Of a stretch of 37,725 nucleotides of DNA, positions 18,164 through 30,440 are shown in pieces. How positions within the stretch are numbered: position 1 is the stretch's first letter; each line of letters begins with the position of its first letter. The notes under the pieces were generated by a model. That model had not been told where the DNA came from. It ran no database searches and saw only the letters and a list, made by a program, of their open reading frames with translations. The position numbers and the translations under genes were made by a program. The stretch is from Candidatus Acidiferrales bacterium (GTDB taxonomy: Bacteria > Acidobacteriota > Terriglobia > Acidiferrales > UBA7541): positions 1 to 37,725 of the forward strand of contig JARLGK010000208.1 of the NCBI GenBank assembly GCA_031296075.1. Direction: 5' to 3'.

Positions 18164-19315
18164 TCAGCGAAATAAGCGCAGGGCAACCCGCTCGGGCAGG
18201 TCTTTATCCACAGGGTTCCCCGTGCCAGCCGGGGCGCTGTAGCCGTAAAAGTCGTCTGAATTGATGGCCTTGCTGCCCAGCCCGAGCTGAAGAACCTGGA
18301 GATGGCTGTTCCGGTCGAACACCTTGCCCGGCGCCACGCGCTTCACGATAAGCCGCAAGCCGCCAAAAGAAAGTCCCGCGATCAACGCGAACATGCAGAT
18401 CGTGCCCGCCCCGATGATCGAACCTTCGATCATCATCTCGATACTGGGCTCTTTGAATTGGAATGTCGGCTCGTTCCAGGTCAGCTCCGTTTCCATCTGT
18501 ACCTGATCCAGCAAGGTGTCCGCTTCGGTCTGGCTGGTCGCGCCGGAGACAATCGCGAGCAGCCTTGCGGAGCGCTTGGCAAACAATTGGGGCACGCCGC
18601 TGGCCTGACTCGCGCCATTCACATTGAAGTTTTTCTGCAGCTCGGCTATCTGCCGCATCGCGATTTGATCGGTGGGGAAGCTGACAACCAGGAGCGTAGC
18701 GTCACGTCCGAGAAGCCGGTAGTGCGCGAGTTCCGCTTCCGCACCGCTCCGGAATCCGAGCGATTCGCCGATTCCACCGGGAAACAGCTGGTTCAAAGTC
18801 TGCGGGCCGAGGACGTAGTGGTCCGTTCGCTCGATCATGCTCTTTTGGGGCAGATACTGGCCCAGCATCGGAAGGACTCCTTCGTGTGCCCTCGGTTGAA
18901 TTGCCGCGACCAGCGCCCTCAGTTGCGGCTCAAATTTGGCAATATCCTTCCCTTGAACATCCAGCACCAGATCCCCGGCGAGCACGAGCGCGCGTTCCCT
19001 TGAGATCGAGGAATGATCCGTGAAATTCGCGCGCGCCATATCCGGCGTGCGCAGATAGGAATAAAGACCGTAAGCGCCGCTGGGGTCTTTCATCGTGTAG
19101 AGGCCTGCGTTCAGGGATTCCGAACCGCGCGTATACTGGCCGAAGACAGAGGAGACGAGGCCGTACTCGTTCAACACCGGTTGAGGCAATGCCGGCTCGG
19201 CCGCGACATCCCCGTTCGTCCATCCGGCAATTGAATCCGGTAGAATCTGCTGGGCGGAGACTGGCAACGCAGCCAGGAAAAGGACGGCAATCGACAAACC
19301 GGTCAGACAGCGCAT
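18164..19315 (-). CDS. Exported/membrane DUF6599-like protein
   Basis: Signal peptide; C-terminal TM; ILPDSIAGW and YGLYSYLRTP motifs. Confidence 0.75.
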   Translation of the reverse strand: MRCLTGLSIAVLFLAALPVSAQQILPDSIAGWTNGDVAAEPALPQPVLNEYGLVSSVFGQYTRGSESLNAGLYTMKDPSGAYGLYSYLRTPDMARANFTDHSSISRERALVLAGDLVLDVQGKDIAKFEPQLRALVAAIQPRAHEGVLPMLGQYLPQKSMIERTDHYVLGPQTLNQLFPGGIGESLGFRSGAEAELAHYRLLGRDATLLVVSFPTDQIAMRQIAELQKNFNVNGASQASGVPQLFAKRSARLLAIVSGATSQTEADTLLDQVQMETELTWNEPTFQFKEPSIEMMIEGSIIGAGTICMFALIAGLSFGGLRLIVKRVAPGKVFDRNSHLQVLQLGLGSKAINSDDFYGYSAPAGTGNPVDKDLPERVALRLFR

Positions 19316-19345
19316 GAATTCCCCTGCATATTAGACACCAAAATC

Positions 19346-21304
19346 TTACTTTGGATTCCCGTTTGATGCCACTGATGTGGGCTCGAGATGGCTGCCTGAG
19401 GTGTGGTTTTGGGAGACAAGCCTCTGTTTGTTGTAGGTGAGGCTGTTCAGGTTATCGAGGTAGGCCGCGACTCCGCGATAGAGTCCATCGGCGATCCGCT
19501 GGCGTTGGTCGGGCTTGCGGAGCAGTTTTTCATCGCCGGGGTTGCTGACAAACGAGATTTCCGAAAGCACCGAAGGCATATTCGCACCGATGAGCACGAC
19601 GAACGGAGCCTTCTTCACGCCGCGATTGCGTTGCCCGTGGCTCACCGGTTGCAAGCGGTCAAAGAGGTTGTCCTGAATGTCGCCCGCGAGCTCCCTTGAT
19701 TCCTCGATCTTTTCGTTGCGCGCAATCTTCTGGATCAGGTCCTGCAGATCGTGCAGCGACTCCTGCGAATTCGCATTTTCGCGGGAGGCCACTTCCATGG
19801 ACTCCGCGGACGTCGCGAAGTTCAGGTAATAGGTCTCAATACCGCGCGCCGCCGGGTCGTGGCTCGAATTCGCATGAATGGAGATGAAGAGATCTGCCTT
19901 CGCCTCATTGGCGATGGCGGTCCGCTGCTCGAGCGGGATAAACGTATCGTCTTTACGCGTGTAGATCACGTCCGCTCCCGGCAACTTTTGGTCGATCAAG
20001 TTTCCCAGGCGCAGCGCCACATCGAGGCACAAATCTTTTTCCATCAGACCGTGTGGACCGATCGTTCCCGTGTCGTGGCCCCCGTGTCCAGCGTCTATCA
20101 CGATGCGGCCGATCTTCAGCCCCAGCGCGCGCGTCAGAGAGCGGTCGCCGTCGCGCGTGGGCTTGGGTTCGGTGGGCGGCACAAGCGCGGCGACAGGAGT
20201 CTTTTTCACGGGTGGCAGCGGAGTGACTTTTGCCGCAACCTTTGCAGCCGTGCTCGCGGAAAGCGGCCGGGCGGCAGAGTTTCTGGTGGAACTGACCGAG
20301 ACCGTTTCGCTGACGGCTGCGGGGGCCGGTTCGGGAGCGGGTACATTCTTCGCGGTGGCGACGGATTTCGCATGAACGTCGATGACGAGCCGGTAGGGCT
20401 TCGCCAGCAGATAGGCCGAATAATCCTTTGCGCCGTCCACGTCGAGGACCAGCCGCACGACCGTCTGCTTGTTCTGCGCCACGCGAACGGATTTCAGCAG
20501 GCCGCTCTGGACTTCAATGGGCTTGCCCGGAAGTTTCGCGCCGAGTTTCGCTTTATAAAGATCGAAATAGATGCGATCGGGCGACGCGATGCGCACCACG
20601 TCGTATTTGATCGTGTCATCGAGCGTTACGACGATGTGAGTGGAATCGGCGGCGTTCCAAGTTTGGATGTCTTTCACGCTGGGCGTTCCACGATCGGACA
20701 CGCGGGGCTCGACGCGCGGGCCTTGCTCGTCCGGCGCCTGATCGGCTTTGGGGCCGGCATCGGCCGCGATTTCCTTCAATGCTTCGCGGGCGTCGTTCGC
20801 CTTATCGGAGCGCGGGAAGCGCTTCACATATTCTTTGTAGGACGCTTCCGCATCGGCCGGCTTGTCCAAATCGTCCTTTTGGATTTGCGCGATGGCAAGC
20901 ATCGCCTCGCCCCGGTAGCGGCTTTCCGGATATTGCTTCAGAAGGAAGTTGTAAGCCTCGATGGCGGATTGAAAATATTTCGGATCGAAAAGGCGGCCCA
21001 TCTCCTGGTACAGCTCGCCCTCGGCCACCAGAGACGGCGTTACTTCCTCGGCTTGTGTCGAGATCAGGTAAACCTTGTGATAGGCGGAGATGGTCTGGCG
21101 GTAATCGGAAAGCGTGCGATCCTTCTCGAGATAGCCCTCAAGCATCGTGCGCAGCTTGACGGCGTGCTCGAATTGGTCCCGCGCATCGGATTTCTTGTTG
21201 GCCCGGACAGGAAGGGCAAAACACACCGCGAGCACGGCAGCGATTGTCGCCGCACAAAGCGCTCTAAAAGCGAAGTGTTTCCCCCAAGAAGCGATGCGTT
21301 TCAT
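19346..21304 (-). CDS. N-acetylmuramoyl-L-alanine amidase with N-terminal TPR-like and AMIN domains
   Basis: Amidase_3 motifs IVIDAGHGGHDTGTIGPHGLMEKDL, FISIHANSSHDPAARGIETYYLN, PSVLSEISFVSNPGDEKLL; AMIN-like VRLVLDVDGAKDYSAYLLAKPYRLVIDV; start MKRIAS at 21304. Confidence 0.92.
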   Translation of the reverse strand: MKRIASWGKHFAFRALCAATIAAVLAVCFALPVRANKKSDARDQFEHAVKLRTMLEGYLEKDRTLSDYRQTISAYHKVYLISTQAEEVTPSLVAEGELYQEMGRLFDPKYFQSAIEAYNFLLKQYPESRYRGEAMLAIAQIQKDDLDKPADAEASYKEYVKRFPRSDKANDAREALKEIAADAGPKADQAPDEQGPRVEPRVSDRGTPSVKDIQTWNAADSTHIVVTLDDTIKYDVVRIASPDRIYFDLYKAKLGAKLPGKPIEVQSGLLKSVRVAQNKQTVVRLVLDVDGAKDYSAYLLAKPYRLVIDVHAKSVATAKNVPAPEPAPAAVSETVSVSSTRNSAARPLSASTAAKVAAKVTPLPPVKKTPVAALVPPTEPKPTRDGDRSLTRALGLKIGRIVIDAGHGGHDTGTIGPHGLMEKDLCLDVALRLGNLIDQKLPGADVIYTRKDDTFIPLEQRTAIANEAKADLFISIHANSSHDPAARGIETYYLNFATSAESMEVASRENANSQESLHDLQDLIQKIARNEKIEESRELAGDIQDNLFDRLQPVSHGQRNRGVKKAPFVVLIGANMPSVLSEISFVSNPGDEKLLRKPDQRQRIADGLYRGVAAYLDNLNSLTYNKQRLVSQNHTSGSHLEPTSVASNGNPK

Positions 21305-22167
21305 TCGTTCGTAAAGACGACCCGGCCATTCGAATTCACTTCCCGGCGCACGGGAGGTTTTGGCGGACTCCACAGCGTCGGGATGCGGCCCGATCCGGGC
21401 TGGAAATATGCTTGCGTTACTTTCTGCACGTACCGTTGCGTTTCCGGATACCACGGCACGCCACGATATAGATCCACGGCGTGTTCTCCGGCGTTGTATG
21501 CGGCGAGCGTTTTTGGCAGATCGCCGTTGTATCTGTCGAGCAGCCATTTCAAGTACGTCGTTCCGCCTTCGACATTCTGCGCCGGATCGAACGGATTACC
21601 GACGCCGTAACGTTCCGCGGTTCCAGGAATCAATTGCATCAGCCCGACGGCTCCCTTGCGCGAGACCGCCCGCGGATTCCACCCTGACTCCGTGCTGATC
21701 ACGGCTTTGACCAGAGCGGGGTCCACGCGGTGGCGTTCCGCGGCTTCGCGGACGATGCGATCCATCGGATCCGTCGACACCGCGACTGGCGACAGCAGCG
21801 ATCCTGTCGCCGCCGAATCCGCTGTCGAAGGAATCGCCGGCGGCAACGGTGGCTCGACCGTTTGCTTCGGCTTCGCGGTTTCGACGGACTCATCCGTTGT
21901 GCGCGGCTGAATCTGCGTCTGCGCGGGGGCCGAGGGAGGACTAATAGTACTCCCACCCTGGTGTCTTTGTGAATTCGCGTTGATGAACGTCATTCTGCCT
22001 TGTCCGTCAACGGAGGCCGCAATTTGAGCATGCGACTGGGTGGGCAGCGAGAGCCAGGCCACAGCCGCCAGGATTGCGATGGCGATGCTGGGCCTGGTCA
22101 CGAGCCGCTCACTTCGTGCCCTTGGGGAAGGCAGAATGCTGCAAGTTTGATAGAGAGTCTTGATCAT
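21301..22167 (-). CDS. Lytic transglycosylase (SLT domain)
   Basis: VKAVISTESGWNPRAVSRKGAVGLMQLIPGTAERYGVGNPFDPAQNVEGGTTYLKWLLDRY; ATGA overlap with the amidase gene. Confidence 0.93.
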   Translation of the reverse strand: MIKTLYQTCSILPSPRARSERLVTRPSIAIAILAAVAWLSLPTQSHAQIAASVDGQGRMTFINANSQRHQGGSTISPPSAPAQTQIQPRTTDESVETAKPKQTVEPPLPPAIPSTADSAATGSLLSPVAVSTDPMDRIVREAAERHRVDPALVKAVISTESGWNPRAVSRKGAVGLMQLIPGTAERYGVGNPFDPAQNVEGGTTYLKWLLDRYNGDLPKTLAAYNAGEHAVDLYRGVPWYPETQRYVQKVTQAYFQPGSGRIPTLWSPPKPPVRREVNSNGRVVFTNE

Positions 22168-22231
22168 CGGACAGACACCGATACGCCTCGGGAAAGAGCT
22201 TTCCCGGCGTAAACTTCTGGCACCACGGGGA

Positions 22232-24982
<2,751 letters not shown>

Positions 24983-25090
24983 ATTTTCCTTGGTCTCGTG
25001 CAAGCGAATTTGAAATCGAGCGGCTCCGGCAGTGGAAAGCGGAGCGGAGATTGCACCAAAATGGGGCAAAGTCGCCCCTCTCGTTTCTTC

Positions 25091-25170
25091 TCGATTAGAA
25101 GCGCTCGCGAGTCTGTGTTTTCAACAAGATACGCGATTTCTAATTCTAGAAATTCTCGATTAGGATTTCG
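25091..25170. repeat. Second cluster of tcgattaga / tttctaat inverted and direct motifs
   Basis: tctcgattagaagcg, cgatttctaattctagaaattctcgattagg; related to the cluster at 9206-9280. Confidence 0.45.
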
Positions 25171-25337
25171 CGGAGCGGCAGATTTCGGGCCGCTCGCCCG
25201 ATGTCCGAATCTTCGTACACGGAATTGTGCGCGCTGCTTCACGCTAGCCATATTAGGGAGAGAAGCGAGCGAGCGCAAGGGATCGTGCGTGTGGACTTTT
25301 CCTGTATCGAGGCGAATGGAGCGGAGAGGTGAAGTCC

Positions 25338-25410
25338 CCAGGGCTGAAACCCGTTATCATTCGAGCCTTCTATTCGTGGGACTGAAGCCCCACGCTTCCA
25401 CCGTGGGCCG
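25338..25410 (+). repeat. Dispersed intergenic hairpin repeat, copy 2
   Basis: gggctgaaaccc...cattcgagccttctattcgtgggactgaagccccacgcttccacc. Confidence 0.65.
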
Positions 25411-25416
25411 AAAAAC

Positions 25417-25436
25417 CTCAGGTCTAAAGACCTGAG
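25417..25436. repeat. Perfect hairpin ctcaggtc-taaa-gacctgag
   Basis: 8-bp perfect arms with a 4-nt loop, directly after repeat copy 2. Confidence 0.6.
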
Positions 25437-25454
25437 CTACATAAAACCAAAGGC

Positions 25455-26834
25455 ATGAAAAGCCAACGACGGAATTTACCAGCGGGATGGCAGAATGGAG
25501 ATGTGAGCGCGCAAGCTACTTCAACGGCTACTCCCCCCGTAAAGTCCGGCGGCCTATCGTACGCTTGGCGTTCTCTGCGGCATCGAAACTTTCGGCTGTA
25601 TTTCGGCGGGCAGGGAATCTCGCTGATCGGCACGTGGATGACGCGGCTGGCGACGAGCTGGCTGGTTTACCGGCTGACGGGCTCGGCCCTTTTGCTCGGA
25701 GTGGTGGGATTCGCCGGGCAGATACCGACGTTTCTGCTCGCGCCTTTCGCGGGAGTCTGGATCGACCGGCTGAACCGCCGTCACGTCCTTTTGATTACGC
25801 AAGTTTTGGCCATGGTCCAGTCGCTCGCCCTGGCTGTGCTCACGCTGACGAAGCATATCAACATTCACGAGATCGTTTTCTTGAGCGCGTTTCAAGGTGC
25901 GATTAACGCGTTCGACATGCCCGGCCGACAGGCTTTTCTGGTGCAAATGGTGGAGGACAAGGAGGACCTGGGCAACGCGATCGCAATGAATTCATCCATG
26001 GTAAATGTCGCGCGGCTTGTCGGCCCTTCGCTCGCCGGAGCAGTGATCGCGGTGTCCGGGGAGGGCTACTGCTTCCTGGTTGACGGGCTCAGCTATCTTG
26101 CGGTGATTGCCTCGCTCGTCGCCATGCGAGTGAAGTTGGGGACCACGCAACGCCATAAGGGCTCGATGCTCGTGCAATTGCGAGAAGGTTGGGCGTACGT
26201 CTCCGGGTTTGCGCCGATTCGCACGATCTTGCTCATGTTTGCCATCGTGAGCTTGATGGGATGGCCGTTCACGGTGCTGATCCCGATTTTTGCCGGAAGC
26301 ATTTTGACGGGTGGGCCGCATACGCTCGGCTTTCTGATGGGCGCCGTCGGAGTAGGCGCCTTGGCTTCGGCGGTATCGCTTGCGCTGCGAAGAACGATCC
26401 TGGGGTTGGCGAGGATGATTCCGCTTTCCGCCGGAGCCTTCGGCATCGGGCTGATCCTTTTCGGGCTGTCGCGAAATTTCTGGCTCTCGCTCCTGCTGAT
26501 GGTTGTGTGCGGCTTCGGACTGATGCAGCAAATGGCTGCCAGCAACACGATCATTCAAACGGCCGTCGAAGAAAGCAAACGGGGGCGGGTGATGGGCTTC
26601 TACACCATGGCCTTCGTGGGGATGGCTCCATTCGGAAGCTTGTTCGCGGGCAGCGTTGCTCACGTGATCGGCGCGCCACGAACCGTGATGCTCAGCGGAG
26701 CATGCTGCATCGCCGGAGCGATTTGGTTCGCCAGGCATCTGCGGCTGATACAAATGCTCGTTCGACCGATCGACACGGATCTCGGGATACTTCCGCCGGC
26801 GACCGCCGTAATCGACGACAGCGTGGTCCGTTAA
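25455..26834 (+). CDS. MFS transporter (MFS_3 / enterobactin-exporter-like)
   Basis: LRHRNFRLYFGGQGISLIGTWMTRLATSWLVYRLTGSALLLGVVGFAGQIPTFLLAPFAGVWIDRLNRRHVLL; GRVMGFYTMAFVGMAPFGSLFAG. Confidence 0.92.
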   Translation: MKSQRRNLPAGWQNGDVSAQATSTATPPVKSGGLSYAWRSLRHRNFRLYFGGQGISLIGTWMTRLATSWLVYRLTGSALLLGVVGFAGQIPTFLLAPFAGVWIDRLNRRHVLLITQVLAMVQSLALAVLTLTKHINIHEIVFLSAFQGAINAFDMPGRQAFLVQMVEDKEDLGNAIAMNSSMVNVARLVGPSLAGAVIAVSGEGYCFLVDGLSYLAVIASLVAMRVKLGTTQRHKGSMLVQLREGWAYVSGFAPIRTILLMFAIVSLMGWPFTVLIPIFAGSILTGGPHTLGFLMGAVGVGALASAVSLALRRTILGLARMIPLSAGAFGIGLILFGLSRNFWLSLLLMVVCGFGLMQQMAASNTIIQTAVEESKRGRVMGFYTMAFVGMAPFGSLFAGSVAHVIGAPRTVMLSGACCIAGAIWFARHLRLIQMLVRPIDTDLGILPPATAVIDDSVVR

Positions 26835-26876
26835 ACCGGTTCGCCGGCGGCCGCATTGGCGGACCAGGTCTTCGGT

Positions 26877-27176
26877 CTATTGTTGTTTTTTCTGTTGTTT
26901 GTCCGCTTTGGCTTTCATGGCAGCGGCGGTCCAGGGCGGGACGATGCCGTTGACGCGGGCGTAGGCGACGGATTGGCCGAGGTGCTCGTGGTCGTCCGTG
27001 ACGATGATATAGATAATGTCGCCAGCGTTGGCTTCGGGGCCGAATTTCGGTTCCAGCTTGGCGAAATCGGCGTTGGTCATTTGCGCGACGAAGGCGTGGA
27101 CGTATTCGAAGGACTGGTAGACGTGGCGCGCGAGAAAAGGTATGGCGGAGTTCGACCAGCGAATTGGTAAGATCAC
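26877..27176 (-). pseudogene. Truncated DinB-family protein (C-terminal fragment)
   Basis: SFEYVHAFVAQMTNADFAKLEPKFG...IIYIIVTDDHEHLGQSVAYARVNGIVPPWTA resembles the C-terminal half of DinB-like proteins; N-terminal half absent, with the neighbouring gene stop only about 37 nt upstream. Confidence 0.6.
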
Positions 27177-27212
27177 GCCAAGAAATAGTGCCGGCCACGA
27201 TATATCGTGCCC

Positions 27213-28169
27213 TTACGGCAGCTGCTGACCCTGAAAAAATTCCCAAATCGTGCGGGTGGCGTTGAGATTTTGGCTGGCCTTGCCAACGACGAGCTTCGGC
27301 AAATACTGCGGGCCGCCGGGCCAGGTGTGTCCTCCGCCTTCGATGGTGTACACGACGACCTCAGTGTCGTCCTTCCCGCCCGTCCAGATTTCGCGGCGGA
27401 CGTGCGTTCCATCATCGGAGCGGTCGGGCAGGTCTTTGACATTCGAGGCAGCGGAGATGTGATCCTGTTCGCGCCAGAATTGCGCGGAGGCGGCGAGGGA
27501 GATATTTTCGCCACGGCTGCGGCCGCAAACGAATCCGATGGTGCCGCCGTTGACGGGGACGAGGGAATCCTCCGTTCCCTGAATGTAGAGGACGGAAATC
27601 GGGCGCGACGGTTTGCACTCTGCGACGAGCGGCTTGGGCATGGTGGCGGCGACGGAAGCAATGGCGGTGATTTTGTCCGCGAGGTCGCAGGCGAGACGAT
27701 TTGAGAAAAAGCCGCCATTGGAAATGCCGGTAGCGTAAACGCGGCTCGGATCAATCGAGTGCGAGCGGGCGACGTCGTCAATCAGGGCGCGGGTGAATCC
27801 CACGTCGTCCGCGGTGGAGACGCCGCGACTGTCGTTCCAGTTTCTGTTCTCGGCGTCAGGGTAGGCGACGACGAATCCCTCCTGGTCGGCCAGATCGTCG
27901 AAGTGCGTGAAGCCGGGCATGTTCCAGTCATGGCCGCCGCCACCGTGGAAGACCAGGACGAGCGGCGCGGGCTTTCCAGGAGGCAAATCGTCGGGAACAT
28001 GCAGAAGATAATTTCGAGTCAGGCTGCCCACCATGATGGAATGTTTTTCGTCGGCAGCCGCTGCCTCGCGAAGGCTCGCGCGCAGGCGCATTGCGCGGCC
28101 GGCAAGTGTCGCTGCTCCCAGCGCGGCAATCCCCAGGAAGATGGCGAGGATGATGGCTAGCTTTCGCAT
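27213..28169 (-). CDS. Exported alpha/beta-hydrolase esterase (PHB depolymerase/LpqC/CE1-like)
   Basis: PLVLVFHGGGGHDWNM; DDVGFTRALIDDVARSHSIDPSRVYATGISNGGFFSNRLACDLADKITAIASVAATM (GxSxG); GGGHTWPGG. Confidence 0.92.
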   Translation of the reverse strand: MRKLAIILAIFLGIAALGAATLAGRAMRLRASLREAAAADEKHSIMVGSLTRNYLLHVPDDLPPGKPAPLVLVFHGGGGHDWNMPGFTHFDDLADQEGFVVAYPDAENRNWNDSRGVSTADDVGFTRALIDDVARSHSIDPSRVYATGISNGGFFSNRLACDLADKITAIASVAATMPKPLVAECKPSRPISVLYIQGTEDSLVPVNGGTIGFVCGRSRGENISLAASAQFWREQDHISAASNVKDLPDRSDDGTHVRREIWTGGKDDTEVVVYTIEGGGHTWPGGPQYLPKLVVGKASQNLNATRTIWEFFQGQQLP

Positions 28170-28279
28170 GGGTTCTCTCTAATTAAACACGCCTCTACGA
28201 AATAATACGCGTTTGGTTCGCAAGAAGTGTCAGCCGCGCGGTAGGCGTTGCTGTGCGAGTAGGTGCGCGTCGGCGTCTC

Positions 28280-28342
28280 CCGGGCTAAAGCCCCTTCCAT
28301 TCGAGCACTGATTCATGGGGCTGCAGCCCTACGCTTTCGCCT
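28280..28342 (+). repeat. Dispersed intergenic hairpin repeat, copy 3
   Basis: cgggctaaagccccttccattcgagcactgattcatggggctgcagccctacgctttcgcc aligns with copy 2 with one indel. Confidence 0.65.
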
Positions 28343-28871
28343 ATTCCGAGGCGTCGGGCGCATCCGGGAAATCGGGGAGATCGCCGTGGGTGATCCCGCG
28401 CAGTTCGGCGCGAATGATGTCCGAGGAAAAGCCGGCGCGAAGGAGGCTGCGATAGAGCGAGGCGATCTTGTTCTGGCCGAGCGCGCCGCGCACATGCGAA
28501 AGATGCCGCTTGAGGCGCGCGCGGACGGACGCTGCCTCGTCCGTCTCGGCGAAGACGGAATCGAGCGCGGCTTCGATGTAGCGGTCAGGAACGCCCCGGC
28601 CGCGCAGTTCGCGCGCGATGCGGAAGCGTCCCTGTCGGCGCGACTTCGCGTGATGGCGAGCATACTCGAGCGCGTAACGAGCATCGTCGAGATATTGCAG
28701 CTCGCGGAGGCGCGCGATGACCGGCGAGACTGATTCCTTGTCTTCGGCGCGGCGCTCGAGGTATTCGCGCATCTCGTGAATCGAATGCGCGCGGCGCATG
28801 AGGGCGCGGACTGCGGACGTGTAGAGCGCCTGCTCGATCGAAAGTTTGCGGAGAGAAGAGCGCGAGCGCAC
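28341..28871 (-). CDS. recX: RecX-family regulatory protein
   Basis: AVRALMRRAHSIHEMREYLERRAEDKESVSPVIARLRELQYLDDARYALEYARHHAKSRRQGRFRIARELRGRGV. Confidence 0.85.
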   Translation of the reverse strand: MRSRSSLRKLSIEQALYTSAVRALMRRAHSIHEMREYLERRAEDKESVSPVIARLRELQYLDDARYALEYARHHAKSRRQGRFRIARELRGRGVPDRYIEAALDSVFAETDEAASVRARLKRHLSHVRGALGQNKIASLYRSLLRAGFSSDIIRAELRGITHGDLPDFPDAPDASE

Positions 28872-29136
28872 GAGGGAAGCATAGAAGCAAGGAAGCAGGG
28901 AAGCAAGGAGCGAGGCGACGCGGGCGGGCGCAGCATTTCCGGGCGCGAACGCCGCCGAATTACATGCTGCGGTAGGGACAGCGCATAGGAAGGCGCTTCG
29001 CGCCGATTCTTTTTGTCGGAGCTAAAGTTCCGACCCCCTAAACAGAGAGGGAATCCCTCGGCTCGTCCGTCCCGGCGGGCTCGCTCCCTTCGCCAGAGCA
29101 GTCAGGGCAGGCGGGACGACGATCCTGGTCGGATCG

Positions 29137-30285
29137 TCAGTGCTTGCTGCCGAGGCGCTCGAATTCGTTCATGGCGCGTTCCATATCCTCGCGGGCGGAA
29201 TCGGCGGAGGAGCGGATACCCTGAACGCGAAGGTGGAAATCGTCCGGGTTCGAGGCGCGCAGCAGGGCCTCTTCAAGGGTGATGAGGTTGCGCGAATAGA
29301 GATCGAAGAGCGATTGATCGAACGTCTGCATTCCGTACTGGCTGGTTCCGGCGGCGATGGCGTCGCGGATCATGCGAGTCTTGTCTGGATTGATGATGCA
29401 GTCGCGAATGTATCCGGTGGCGACCATGACTTCGACCGCGGGCACGCGGCCCGTGCCGTCGCTCTTGCGAACCAGGCGCTGGCTGACGACCGCCTTGAGC
29501 GTCCCGGCGAGCTGCAAGCGAATCTGCTTTTGCTCCGGCGGCGGGAAGACGGCGATAATGCGCTGAATCGTTTCCGTGGCGTCGAGCGTGTGCAAAGTCG
29601 AAAGTACGAGGTGGCCGGTTTCAGCGGCGAGCAGGGCCGTGGAGATGGTTTCCAGGTCGCGCATTTCGCCGACGAGTACGACGTCGGGGTCCTGGCGCAG
29701 CGCGGCGCGGAGGGCCGTCGAGAACGACGACGTGTCGACCTCGACTTCGCGCTGATTGATGAAACCCTTTTTGTCGCGGTGCAGATATTCGATAGGGTCC
29801 TCGATGGTGATGATGTGCTCGGCGCGCAGTGAATTGATGCGGTCAATCATGGCAGCCAGCGTGGTGGATTTACCGGAACCGGTCGTGCCGGTGGTGAGGA
29901 TCAAACCGCGCTGCTCTTCGCAGATTTGCATGAGGATACGCGGGAGTTCGAGCTCTTCGATGGTGCGAATTTTCGTCGGAATAACGCGCAGAACCATGCC
30001 GACGTTGCCGCGCTGCTGGAAGACGTTGACGCGAAACCGTCCCAGACCGGCCACGCCGTAGGCCATATCCAACTCGGCCGTTTCCTTGAATTTTTGCTTC
30101 TGCCGGTTGGTCATCATGCTGAAGGCCATCGAGAGCATCTCTTCAGGCGTGATGCGGGGGACGTCGGTGAGGCCGCTCAGCAAGCCGTCCACGCGCAAAT
30201 AGGGATGATTGCCAACCTTCAAGTGCAAGTCGGAGGCGCGGCTATCAACGGCGCGGCGCAAAAGATCATCAATATTGAGGGCCAT
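29137..30285 (-). CDS. pilT: Type IV pilus twitching motility ATPase PilT
   Basis: ASDLHLKVGNHPYLRVDG; Walker A GTTGSGKSTT; EDPIEYLH; QDPDVVLVGEMRDLETISTALLAAETGHLVLSTLHT. Confidence 0.96.
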   Translation of the reverse strand: MALNIDDLLRRAVDSRASDLHLKVGNHPYLRVDGLLSGLTDVPRITPEEMLSMAFSMMTNRQKQKFKETAELDMAYGVAGLGRFRVNVFQQRGNVGMVLRVIPTKIRTIEELELPRILMQICEEQRGLILTTGTTGSGKSTTLAAMIDRINSLRAEHIITIEDPIEYLHRDKKGFINQREVEVDTSSFSTALRAALRQDPDVVLVGEMRDLETISTALLAAETGHLVLSTLHTLDATETIQRIIAVFPPPEQKQIRLQLAGTLKAVVSQRLVRKSDGTGRVPAVEVMVATGYIRDCIINPDKTRMIRDAIAAGTSQYGMQTFDQSLFDLYSRNLITLEEALLRASNPDDFHLRVQGIRSSADSAREDMERAMNEFERLGSKH

Positions 30286-30440
30286 CGCTGAATCTCCCCG
30301 TTTACGAAGCTGAATCCAAAACTAGCATGGGTTCTAGTACCCAACAAGAACGCGCGGCAGGGGAGTTTCTAGGGGCGCAACGGAGAAGGCAGGGCGAGGG
30401 TGAGGGCGAGGATTAGAGACGACGCGTGACCGCCACGGCG

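Noticed and set aside
19751-21610. 619-aa plus-strand ORF antisense to the amidase
   Set aside because: Low-complexity Arg/Gly-rich translation with no domain signature; the opposite strand encodes a clear amidase; typical shadow ORF of GC-rich DNA
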